Shown one piece after another: positions 34,717-45,240 of a stretch of 64,000 nt of DNA; position 1 is the stretch's first letter, and each line of letters opens with the position of its first letter. The stretch lies in the NCBI RefSeq assembly GCF_033118175.1, contig NC_083681.1:15146001-15210000 (forward strand). The letters run 5' to 3'. The translations under genes and the position numbers were made by a program. The notes beneath the pieces are model-generated. The model had not been told where the DNA came from. It ran no database searches and was given only the letters and a program-made list of their open reading frames with translations. Source of the stretch: Dama dama. Its lineage: Eukaryota; Chordata; Mammalia; Artiodactyla; Cervidae.

Positions 34717-35579
34717 GCTATATGTACATATCTTATATGAAAAAACAATAACACAGACATGTGTGTACTACATATATGTCTGTGTATATGTTTAAATCAA
34801 TTTTCTGAGCAATCAGAGTGTTATATTAATTAGAAGTTACATAGTGAACTTTGTCATTCATTAGCTTTGTTTTTGTCTTGGGCTCAATTAAATAAATTCC
34901 TAAATATTTGTGGGTTTTAATTATGATTTAAGGTAAAGATCCCAACTCCTCAGGCCTTTCTGCTTTCATGGTAATTAAGTCTTGATAAAGGTTTTATTGC
35001 AGAGCAAAATGCTTTGACTATGCAATCCCTGACTTACAGAGTATTCGTAGGATATTTGCTTAATGATATTTCACAAACAGAACTGTGGAAATAGCTTGTG
35101 GCATTACTAGGCCATCTCTTATATAGATTATCTGCATTGAAAATTCAAGATTAAATTATTCTGATTATGGTGAAATACTCCTAAGCTGCAAAAGACTGTG
35201 GTTTGTTTTTTTTTTTTTTTTTCTTTTTTGCACAGTGAGTTTGGAAGACCCATTGCAGAGCCCTGCACCCATCTCCCTACCACTGACCCCCAATTCCACC
35301 ACTCTGTGAGTTTGTACATTTTGAGCTCCTACTCGCTTACAAGAAAAAAGCTCTGGATATTGTCTCCTTTGGTTTCAGTGTTGGTAGCAGGTAAATATAG
35401 ATGTTTTCATATAAAATGGTTTTATAACTTATATTTTTAAAGATAACTACTAATATAAAGTGATCTGAAGTAACATTTGTCAATTTGGAAGTAAAAAGTT
35501 TTCTAGTCACCATGCTAAACAGTCAACAGATCATTTTGGATCAAGTTGCTTACAAATTAATATGGTCCTCAGTATTTCC

Positions 35580-35710
35580 TTCATGCTTATATATTACACA
35601 TTTTATATAATACACATTATAAGAAAATGTGTATTTTCTTATACACATTATGTATTTTAATGTGTATACATTATACACATATTCTTATAATGTGTATTTT
35701 CTTACAATAT
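35580..35710. repeat. AT-rich inverted-repeat cluster
   Basis: Perfect 11-bp arms tataagaaaat (35618-35628) and attttcttata (35633-35643) with a 4-base loop. The same motifs recur downstream near 35685-35705, so several alternative hairpins are possible. Confidence 0.8.
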
Positions 35711-35861
35711 TCATCTCCCTTTATTTTCTAAGCTAAGAGTATGTACCTCATGCCTTTCATAAACATTAAAAATAGATCTACTACATTTCATATACCCCCT
35801 CCGTCTCATGGTTTTACAGAATCATGGTGCATCTAAAGAGACATTGGAACAAAATAAAAGT

Positions 35862-35921
35862 TTATATATATATATACATATATATATGTATATATATATT
35901 TTACATATATATATATATGTA
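35862..35921. repeat. TA-rich tract
   Basis: Runs of tatata with tacata and tgtata interruptions. Confidence 0.85.
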
Positions 35922-36308
35922 AAAATCTTTTCCCTGATCTTTACGGACAACTTCCTGAATGTTAGACTACTTTCATGACAGCTCAAACAAGTACATGAGG
36001 TCATATGTACTTACCTGTGACAGGAGAGTCTGATCTGACAACAAAACACACAAACCAGAAGTGTCCAAATCTAATGTCAATTCTGGGAGAAGTTAATCTC
36101 TCAAATTCTCACATTTTTCACATTTAAACCTTGAAATGGGATAATTGAGAGGCAGGCCTTAAAATCCATAGTAAGTAATTCTGTAAGTATAATACACAAA
36201 CAATAAGAAGGTAAAAAAAAAAAATTGATTTCATTTTCCCTCAAATTTTAAGATTTCCTTATTACAGTTTTCTCTTGAATTCTCAATTTTTTTTCTCTTA
36301 AAGAAAAT

Positions 36309-37004
36309 TTAAAAGCTTTTAAGTTTCATTAGGTCCCATTTGTTTAGTTTTGCTTTTATTTCCAATATTCTGGGAGGTGGGTCATAGAGGATCTTGCTTT
36401 GATTTATGTCGGAGAGTGTTTTGCCTATGTTCTCCTCTAGGAGTTTTATAGTTTCTGGTCTTACATTTAGATCTTTAATCCATTTTGAGTTTATTTTTGT
36501 GTATGGTGTTAGAAAGTGTTCTAGTTTCATTCTTTTACAAGTGGTTGACCAGTTTTCCCAGCACCACTTGTTAAAGAGGTTGTCTTTTTTCCATTGTATA
36601 TCCTTGCCTCCTTTGTCAAAGATAAGGTGTCCATAGGTTCGTGGATTTATCTCTGGGCTTTCTATTCTGTTCCATTGATCTATATTTCTGTCTTTGTGCC
36701 AGTACCATACTGTCTTGATGACTGTGGCTTTGTAGTAGAGTCTGAAGTCAGGCAGGTTGATTCCTCCAGCTCCATTCTTCTTTCTCAAGATTACTTTGGC
36801 TATTCGAGGTTTTTTGTATTTCCATACAAATTGTGAAATTCTTTGGTCTAGTTCTGTGAAAAATACCGTTGGTAGCTTGATAGGGATTGCATTGAATCTA
36901 TAGACTGCTTTGGGTAGAATAGCCATTTTGACAATATTTATTCTTCCAATCCATGAACACGGTATGTTTCTCCATCTGTTTGTGTCCTCTTTGATTTCTT
37001 TCAT
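36309..37004 (-). pseudogene. L1 ORF2 segment after the RT domain, 231 codons open (inverted part)
   Basis: Minus-strand frame with the classic post-RT L1 blocks: WRNIPCSWIGRINIVKM near the start, FVWKYKKPRIAK, GGINLPDFRLYYKA, and KWDLMKLKSF at the end. No catalytic RT or EN motif is included. The frame is intact, which points to a young copy. It ends in flanking DNA at the target duplication. Confidence 0.93.
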
Positions 37005-37160
37005 CAGTGTTTTATAGTTTTCTATGTATAGGTCCTTTGTTTCTTTAGGTAGATATACTCCTAAGTATTTTATTCTTTTTGTTGCAATGGTGAATGGTAT
37101 TGTTTCCTTAATTTCTCTTTCTGTTTTTTCATTGTTAGTATATAGGAAACTATAAGTAAG

Positions 37161-37898
37161 GTGAAAAGACAGCCCTCAGATTGGGAGAAAATAATAGCAA
37201 ACGAAGAAACAGACAAAGGATTAATCTCAAAAATATACAAGCAACTCCTGCAGCTCAATTCCAGAAAAATAAATGACCCAATCAAAAAATGGGCCAAAGA
37301 ACTAAACAGACATTTCTCCAAAGAAGACATACAGATGGCTAACAAACACATGAAAAGATGCTCAACATCACTCATTATTAGAGAAATGCAAATCAAAACC
37401 ACAATGAGGTACCATTACACGCCAGTCAGGATGGCTGCTATCCAAAAGTCTACAAGCAATAAATGCTGGAGAGGGTGTGGAGAAAAGGGAACCCTCTTAC
37501 ACTGTTGGTGGGAATGCAAACTAGTACAGCCGCTATGGAAAACAGTGTGGAGATTTCTTAAAAAACTGGAAATAGAACTGCCATATGACCCAGCAATCCC
37601 ACTTCTGGGCATACACACTGAGGAAACCAGATCTGAAAGAGACACGTGCACCCCAATGTTCATCGCAGCACTGTTTATAATAGCCAGGACATGGAAGCAA
37701 CCTAGATGCCCATCAGCAGATGAATGGATAAGGAAGCTGTGGTACATATACACCATGGAATATTACTCAGCCATTAAAAAGAATTCATTTGAACCAGTCC
37801 TAATGAGATGGATGAAGCTGGAGCCCATTATACAGAGTGAAGTAAGCCAGAAAGATAAAGAACATTACAGCATACTGACACATGTATATGGAATTTAG
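37161..37898 (+). pseudogene. L1 ORF2 C-terminus, 245 codons open
   Basis: Runs to the natural L1 ORF2 end (HYSILTHVYGI, stop). The Cys-rich motif is intact: Cys102, Cys106, His114 and Cys119 in the CWRGCGEKGTLLHCWWEC stretch, followed by LPYDPAIPLLGI. In live L1 this region helps bind the RNA during retrotransposition. The first Met is internal, so it has no true start. Confidence 0.93.
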
Positions 37899-38238
37899 AA
37901 AGGTGATAACGATAACCCTATATGCAGAACAGAAAAAGAGACACAGAAATACAGAACAGACTTTTGAACTTTGTGGGAGAATGTGAGGGTGGGATATTTC
38001 AAAAGAACAGCATGTATGCTATCTATGGTGAAACAGATCACCAGCCCAGGTGGGATGCACGAGACAAGTGCTCCGGCCTGGTGCACTGGGAAGACCCAGA
38101 GGAATCGGGTGGAGAGGGAGGTGGGAGGGGGGATCGGGATTGGGAATACATGTAAATCCATGGCTGATTCATATCAATGTATGACAAAACCCACTGGAAA
38201 AAAATAAATAAATAAATAAATAAAAAAAGAAAATTTAA

Positions 38239-38668
38239 GTTTGATGTGCTAAATAACACATGAGGACTGATGAGAAAAATAGTTGCCCAAAGTGCAAACT
38301 GCACATGACACAAATCACCTCATTTGGATTCTAAAGGTCATGAGACAGCATCATCTCAGAACCACATCATACACTGAAGCTGAAAAGATATCATAGGCTG
38401 CAGGAAGGCTTCTGAAATGAAACCCAACATGTGTACCTAAGGGTTGGCAGCAGAATAAGGGAGGAGATGGAAGAAACAAAGGAACACCTACATTTGCTGA
38501 GTGCCTCTCACAGAGCAGGTGCTCCATAATCCTCCCCACAGAAGCCTATATTCACACCAGTCTTATCACTGCCCACAGGAGAGGTGATTGTGTGTTTACT
38601 TATCTGTCTTCTCCACTGGATTATAAATTCCATTAAGGTTAAGATAAAATATTATTTAATATCTACTT
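38239..38668. other. Unassigned spacer
   Basis: No recognisable gene or repeat. Confidence 0.55.
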
Positions 38669-38858
38669 GCTGTCTGCAATCCAGGAGACCCAGGTTTGAT
38701 TCCTGGTTTGGGAAGATCCCCAGCAGAAGGAAATGGCTATCCGCTCCAGTATTCTTGCCTGGAGAATCCCATGGACAGAGGAGCCTAGTGGGCTACAGTC
38801 CATGAGGTCGCAGAGAGTCGGAGATGACTGGGCAACTAACACTTTCACTTTCACTTCA
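38669..38858 (+). mobile_element. 5'-truncated Bov-tA SINE
   Basis: Starts inside the head at 'tgtctgcaatccaggagacc' and runs to gggcaactaacactttcact. No target duplication seen. Confidence 0.9.
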
Positions 38859-39274
38859 CTTCTTGTGACAAAACATTACGTACAGTGATCAACACAAAAC
38901 AGACAACACAGATTTGTTGACTGAATGAACATGGCTGTGTGTAACAACTCATATTCCCAGTAGATGAAGAAAGAGACAAAGGCCGAAAGCCATTCATAAC
39001 TTATCCAGGTCAAGGATCAGAGAGGTTAGTTAGTAGCTGAAAAGGATAACCAATCCAAGCCCATCACACTTCAGAGAACCAGGTTTCCTGTGACACCAAG
39101 CTGCTCCATGGAAGCCAAAGTAGGATCAAGCATCAGAGAAGAGCCTCAGATTCTGATGGAAGGATGGCAGTGGGAGAGAAAAGTTTGACACATCTCTGTG
39201 TGAAATGGAAAAATCTCAGAGACATTTAACAGTGGATAACTTTTTTCTGGATATAGTACATAGTAGGGTAAAAG
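38859..39274. other. Unassigned spacer
   Basis: No recognisable gene or repeat. Confidence 0.5.
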
Positions 39275-39882
39275 TAGAAGTAGTGACAGATTTTCTCTTC
39301 TTAGGTTCCAAAATCACTGTGGACCGTGACTGCAGCCATGAAATTAGAAGACATTTGCTTCTTGGAAGGAAAGCTATGACAAAACTAGACAGCGTATTAG
39401 AAAGCAAAGACATCACTTTGCCAACAAAGGTACGTATAGTCAAAGCTATGGCTTTTCTAGCAGTCATGTACAGACGTGAGAGTTGAACCATAAAAAAGGA
39501 TGAGCACTGAAGAATTTGTACTTTTGAGCTACAGTGTTGGAGAAGACTCTTGAGAGTCTCTTGGACTGCAAGGAGAGAAAACCAGCCAATTCTAAAGGAA
39601 ATCAACCCTGTATATTCATTGGAAGGACTGATGCTGATACTGAAGCTCCAATACTTCAGCTACATGACGAGAAGAGCCGACTCACTGGAAAAGACCTGAT
39701 GTTGGGAGAGGCTGAAGGCAGAAGAGGGTGGCAGAGGATGAGATGGTTGGGTGCCACCACCAACTGAATGGACATGAACTTGAGCAAAGTCTGAGAGATA
39801 GGGGAGGACAGGGAAGCCTGTTGTGCTGCAGTCCATGGGGTCAAAAAGAGCTGGACACGACTTAGCAACTAAACAACAACAA
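39275..39882 (+). mobile_element. BovB LINE 3' part (AAC-tail type)
   Basis: Begins at the DFLFLGSKIT coding block and ends aactaaacaacaacaa. Frame broken after RRES (stop at 39484). More diverged than the CTGAA-tail copies. Confidence 0.92.
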
Positions 39883-40084
39883 GGATAAAATCAGAGCGTC
39901 AGAGTGGGGAGAGTCTTGTTTTTATGTCCTGGTAGCTTCTTCAATGTCTATTCCTCTCCAACAGCTTGTATTTGCTTCCTTTCCTTTTCTTCTCTCCTCC
40001 CTCTCTCAGCACAGACTCTTTCCTTATGTGGTTCAAACTTCCAGGGAGATGACTCTATACAGGGGTCAGGAGAAGTAGCCAACA

Positions 40085-40310
40085 GGTTATGGATGACAGC
40101 ACAGACTCTGGAGTCCAGCTGCCATACTTCCATTCCAGCTCAGCCTCACTCTCACCATGTGACTGAGCAAATTATTCAGTCTCTCGCTGTCTCACTTGCT
40201 TTATCTGGGAAATTAGGCTATTAATAATACAACCCTTCTATTGTTACAAGAATTAAAACAGTGAACACAGGTCAAATGCTTAGCACAGTATCTGACATGA
40301 GATAGAAACT
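40085..40310 (+). mobile_element. MIR SINE, near full length
   Basis: 'cagcacagactctggagtcc', 'caccatgtgactgagcaaat', 'tcgctgtctcacttgcttta' and 'atgcttagcacagtatctga' match successive MIR blocks. Confidence 0.85.
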
Positions 40311-40371
40311 TAATTAGGAGTAGCCATTACCATTCTGTAATGTAATGTACCATGATATCAGGAAAGCTATC

Positions 40372-40590
40372 GGCCTTCCCTCATAGCTCAGCTGGTAAAG
40401 AATCTGGCTGCAATGCGGGCGGCCAGGGCTCAATTCCTGGTCAGGAAGATTCCCTGGAGAAGGGGATGGCAACCCACTCCAGTATTTCTGCCTGGAGAAT
40501 CCCATGGACAGAGGAGCCTGGCAGGCTAGAGTCCATGGGGTTGCAAAGAGTCAGACATGACTAGGAACTAACATTAACTAACTAACTACC
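40372..40590 (+). mobile_element. Bov-tA SINE
   Basis: Head variant ggccttccctcatagctcag, body 'ggcaacccactccagtattt', tail 'aggaactaacattaactaac' with a short (taac)n run. Confidence 0.92.
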
Positions 40591-40840
40591 ATGCTGTTAG
40601 CCCTAAATCAGAACCAGAGTCAGCTTCATGCATGCTAAAGCCCATTAATCCCAAAACACATCTGTCACGGTCCAGATTAAGCTCCATATATAGGACCACC
40701 AGGTGCTCTTCCGTCACAGGCAGCAGTGAAGTATCACAGGAAGTAAATGAAAGAAATATGAATAATTTCTTCTATCTCCAGATTTATATGGCCAGTGGTT
40801 TGGGACATAGGCAGGTGTAGTCAAAAAAGATAGTCTTTTT

Positions 40841-41127
40841 CTTTATTTTATTTATGACTGTGCTGGGTCTTCTTCACTGTGGCAGATTAGCATTTTGTTG
40901 TTGCATGCAGGCAACTAGAGTTGTGGCAAGCAGGCTTCTCATTGCAGCGGCTCCTTTTATTGAGAAGCACAGGTTCTGGGGCACACAGGCTTCGGTAGTT
41001 GTGGCACACATAGGCAGAGCTGCCTCATAGCATGTGGGGTCTTAGTTCCCGGACCAGAGATTGAATTCAGGCCCCCTGCATTGGAAGGCAGATTCTTCTT
41101 AACCAGTGGACCACCTGGGAAGTCCCA
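40841..41127 (-). mobile_element. CHR-type SINE
   Basis: Reverse copy of the tRNA-derived CHR family shared by whales, hippos and ruminants: 'gtggggtcttagttcccgga', 'cagagattgaattcaggccc', and terminal 'ggaccacctgggaagtccc'. It is the only clear CHR copy seen here and is older than most Bov-tA copies. Confidence 0.85.
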
Positions 41128-41630
41128 GAACAGTCATTTTTATAGTTCTCTGAGCATGCATCTCTCTAATTGTATCACAAATTCATTTCGATCCAAGAAT
41201 GAATCTCCCCATCCCTCAATCTGGAGAACCAAGGACTAGAGAAAAGGGAGAGTGCCTGAACACAGGAAACAAGCCAAATTTATTTGGAGCCATTTTCTTA
41301 GCTATGAGTCATCATCAGCAAAAGCAATGATGAGGGTGGGAGAGGGGCTAGAGTAACTAAACAGAAGCTTATTTTTCTGATATAATAACATCCAGAGGTA
41401 TGCAGTCCAGAGTTGATGTAACTGTAATGCTAGTTATTGAGTAAAAGACCAAAGAAGAATAAGTGAGGGGAAAAGGCAAAGAACAGAAGGCTGAAAAAAC
41501 AGGCAAGCAAAACATATCTCCTATAAACTGCTTCACAAAAGTTCCACCCAGTGACATGCATTTACATATTCTTGACCAAAAATATTAGGTTTGGTCACAT
41601 AATTTTTGCTGATAATCAGTTGTGCTTATA
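41128..41630. other. Unassigned spacer
   Basis: No recognisable gene or repeat. Confidence 0.5.
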
Positions 41631-42190
41631 CTGCAGATGGTGACTGTAGCCATGAAATCAGAAGATGATTGTCTTGGCAGGAAATAGATGACAAACCTAG
41701 ACAGTGTGTTGAAAAGTTGAGACATTACTCTGCCAACAAAGGTCTGTATAGTCAAGGCTATGGTCTTCCCAGTGGTCACGTGAGGCCAGAACTGTAAAGA
41801 AGGCAGAATACCAAAGAATTCATGCCTTTGAACTGTGGTTCTGGAGAAGATTCCTGAAAGTCCCTTGGACAGCCAGGAGATCAAACCAGTCAATCTTAAG
41901 GGAGATCAACCCTGAATATTCACTAAAGGACTGATGCTGAAAGCTGAAGTTCCAGTATTTTGGTCATCTGATGCAGAGACACAACTCACTGGAAAAATTC
42001 CTGATGCTGGGAAAGATTGAGGGCAGAAGAAGAGGGCATCAGAGGATGAGATGGTTGGATGGTATCACTGATGCAATGAATATGAACTTTGGCAAACTCC
42101 GGGAGATGGTGAGGAACAGGGAGGCCTAGCATGCTGCCGTCCATGGGGTTGCAAAGAGTCGGACACAATAGGGTGACTGAACAACAACAT
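41631..42190 (+). mobile_element. BovB LINE 3' part (AAC-tail type)
   Basis: Starts 'ctgcagatggtgactgtagc' and ends gaacaacaacat. Several frameshifts. Older AAC-tail group. Confidence 0.92.
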
Positions 42191-43035
42191 AAAAATAAAT
42201 ACAGTGTATGAGTCAACCTAATGTGGCATATGGTAACCACTGGCTACAAGAGAGCTTGGGAGATAGGATGTTTATATGGACCTAGTGCCCTCTGAACAGA
42301 ATCAAAGTTTGGCTAATATGAATGAATGTTAAATAAACACTGAATAAGTAACTAACAATATCTCCCATGTTCACAGAGAGAAAGTCTATAAATGGAATAT
42401 ATTTCCTAATCAGAATTTATCTAAAACAGCCAAGCCACCATGATTTAGGAGAATAATGATGAAATATATTCTCTTAATGGAATAAAATAATCTCCCCACT
42501 TAAGCAGAGCATGTGCCCAGAAGCAGAGTAAAAATAAGTGAATCAATAAATGCAAATATAAGCCTGCAAAAGCAGAGTTCTATTACCCCAATGACTCAGG
42601 TTCCAGCTTCCTATCCCTTCATCTCTGCTTGACAAAGATGACCAAATGGTTAATATAAACTTATCTTCCTACATAGGCTCCAAAGAAAAGATTCAAAAGA
42701 TCCCCAAGGAAAGAGTGATAGCACTCAAAGAGATTCAACCTGCAATTGTTTTTCAGCAATAACAACAGAAAAGAAGATGTGGATTCCGCTGAGAGAGAGA
42801 GAGGGAGGGAGGGAGATATGATGAAATGATATACAAGAGTTTGAGGGAAAGACAAATGGGCAATACAACAAAAATAAGCTGAAAGAGACAAAAAAAGGAA
42901 TCTGAAAACTCTGTAGAAAAGTAATATGATAGGTAATGGGATTTAGCAACTGACACAAAAGGATCATGAAAAAGGGGAAAAAAGGCAATCAAACACAAAT
43001 GATAGACATAAAAGGTACATCATGAGCTACAATAT
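42191..43035. other. Unassigned spacer with a GA-rich tract
   Basis: gagaga/gggagg run at about 42793-42815. No gene. Confidence 0.55.
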
Positions 43036-43275
43036 AGAAATAATTGTGTGTGTGTGTGTGTGCGCGTGTTTAATCACTAAGCTGTGTCTGACTCTTTTGC
43101 AACTCCTTGTACTATAGCATGCCAGGCTCCACTGACCATAGGATTTTCAGGCAAGAATACTGAGTGGGTTGCCATTTCCTTCTCCAGGGAATCTTTCTGA
43201 CCCAGGGATCGAACCCACGTCTCCTGCATTGGCAAGTGGCACTGAGCCGCCAGGGAAGCCACAGAAATAATTGTG
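43036..43275 (-). mobile_element. Bov-tA SINE with GT-rich tail and 13-bp target-site duplication
   Basis: Perfect repeats agaaataattgtg at 43036-43048 and 43263-43275. SINE tail begins with a GT run followed by gcgcgtg, as in the copy at 28837; body 'aggcaagaatactgagtggg', head 'gagccgccagggaagcc'. Confidence 0.95.
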
Positions 43276-43689
43276 ATATATGAAAAAAAAAGTCTACAGA
43301 AACAAAAATTAATTATTTAAGAAATATTTCTACTTGAGGTAACATTAAAATCTATATTCTCTTTAAAAATCTGTTTAAAAACTTATAATTTCAGAATAAA
43401 ACATGACTTTCTTTTTAAAAAGTGTAAATATACAACTGAAGTGGTGAAGCCATAAAGGAGATTCTCAAACATCAAAATAATTAGATAACAGGGAAAGGGA
43501 GATACAAATATGACTAAATAATAAAAATGAAATAGAAGTGGAGGTTTAAACGAGAATAAAATTTCAGTTGTCCTGAATTCATTGACATTATCTAGGATGG
43601 CTGAGTTAGAGTTTTGACAGCCCAGAGGACAAAAACAAGGCATTAGATATGGGAAAATGCACCTATTAGAAAATGGAGATGAAAAATTA

Positions 43690-44250
43690 GAGAGTCAAAC
43701 ATCAATCTTAAGTAACAAAGAAGAAAACAGAAAAATTTGAGAGACAAAAGTAAGAATTAATATTTTGGAATAATATTGCTTGAAATATGAGACCAATGTT
43801 AACACTGAATATTTGAAGACACATAAAATGCTCAATCTGGCAAAATTGGTCATGAAAAACAAGACAGAAGGTAAAATTATATTATACAGTAATATTTAAA
43901 CAAATAAGAATGCTGTGCATAATTTTATGCTACCAAATTGAATTTACAACTGAAATTCAACCCCACCTAGAAAATGGCACTTATAAAACAGAACACAAGA
44001 AGAAATAAGAAACTTTAAAATATCTCTAATCATTTTAAAATATAAAATGATAGTCCAAAATCTACACCCACACACATAAATCCAGTTTTACAGATGAATT
44101 CTACCAAATATTAAAGAAGAATTCCCATCATAGGGAACATGTTAAAGACATTTTTAAAGATCATTTTATGAAGTTAAAATTTATGACATTAACATAATCT
44201 TGGTTCCAAACTCTAACTGGAAATAAAATTAAAGTCCAGTATTATTATCA
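43690..44250 (+). mobile_element. Old L1 ORF2 fragment
   Basis: Diverged L1 sequence: 'aattttatgctaccaaattg' (YANKLD region), 'cagttttacagatgaattct' and 'aaatattaaagaagaattcc' (FTGEFYQ region), 'tggttccaaactctaactgg'. No open frame remains. Confidence 0.7.
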
Positions 44251-44634
44251 TAGAAACTCTATGCGCTTACTTGAAGTTAGTGGACATGAATTTAAAGTAA
44301 AATCGCCCCTCATGATTTTGTGCTTCCCCGGCTACACTGAGTTTCCTGAATACAGGTGCAAAGCATGTGGAGAGTTAAATTTAGCCAAGCTGGTGGCTTT
44401 GCCAAATGTATTGGAAGAGCAAGTGGAGGAAAGGAGTTGAAAGCCTACACAAGGGAGTCATTGTGACCTTAGGCCATAGAATCTATTCTGAATAAGGAAA
44501 GAAGAAGGGACATCAGCAGACGAGGGATGGTTTAAAAGGCCCAGGAGCAATGAACTGTAGTCTCTGATGGAAATGAAAAATTAATTTTGTCACTAATCCT
44601 CAGACATGGGAAAGGCAATATAATTGTCGCATTC

Positions 44635-44765
44635 ATGCATGATGAACCTGAGACTCAGATATGTTAAAGGACTTTTCTAAAGTAACTAAATACAGAGAAT
44701 AATTAGCAGAGCTTTCACTCCAACCTAAATATTATGGCTTGAAGTCCCTTTCCTGGTCCTACTCC
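44635..44765 (-). mobile_element. MIR SINE
   Basis: Reverse MIR core: 'tgaacctgagactcagatat', 'aaggacttttctaaagtaac', 'agcagagctttcactccaac'. Confidence 0.75.
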
Positions 44766-44827
44766 ATTATTCTGCAGTCCTATCTTACACCGGCTGGCAG
44801 ATCCTCCTAGTTACTGCTATTTCTCAG

Positions 44828-45240
44828 GGGTCATGATGTGAGAGTTGGACCATAAAGAAGGCTGAGCACCAAAGAATCGATGCTTTTAAACTGTGGTGCT
44901 GGAGAAGACTCATGAGAGTCCTTTGGACAGCAAGGATATCAAACCAGGCAACCCTAAAGAAAATCAACGCTGAATATTTACTGGAAGAGCTGATGCTGAA
45001 GTCGAAGCTCCGGTACTTTGGCCAGCTGATACAAAGAGCCAACTCATTACAGAAGACCATAATGCTGGGAAAGATTAAGGGCAGGAGGAGAAGAGGGTAA
45101 CAGAGAATGAAGTGGCTGAATGGCATCACTGACTCAATGGACATGAGTTTGAGCAAACTCTGGGAAATAGTGATGGACAGGGAACCTGGTATGCAGCAGT
45201 CCATGGGTCTCAAAAAGTCAGACACAACTGAACAACAACA
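44828..45240 (+). mobile_element. BovB LINE 3' end (AAC-tail type)
   Basis: Starts near 'gatgtgagagttggaccata' and ends ctgaacaacaaca. About 410 bp, frameshifted. Confidence 0.92.

Larger units (their letters stand above)
33737..36299. other. Spacer with simple-sequence tracts
   Basis: No gene or young repeat. Contains a (CA)n tract of about 10 units (34697-34716), a T-run (35203-35222), an AT-rich inverted-repeat cluster (35580-35710) and a TA tract (35862-35921). Confidence 0.6.
36300..38238 (+). mobile_element. L1 LINE with inverted 5' segment (twin-primed), 13-bp target-site duplication
   Basis: Two abutting L1 blocks. 36313-37142 is ORF2 on the minus strand; 37143-38225 is the next part of ORF2 and the 3' UTR on the plus strand, with an (AAAT)n/A tail at 38200-38225. 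Repeats aaagaaaatttaa at 36300-36312 and 38226-38238 flank the whole. The inverted block ends at KLKSF and the plus block starts at about ...KVKRQPSDWEK, so only around 11 bp is lost at the switch point. The left junction tt|aaag fits the L1 endonuclease preference. Confidence 0.95.
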
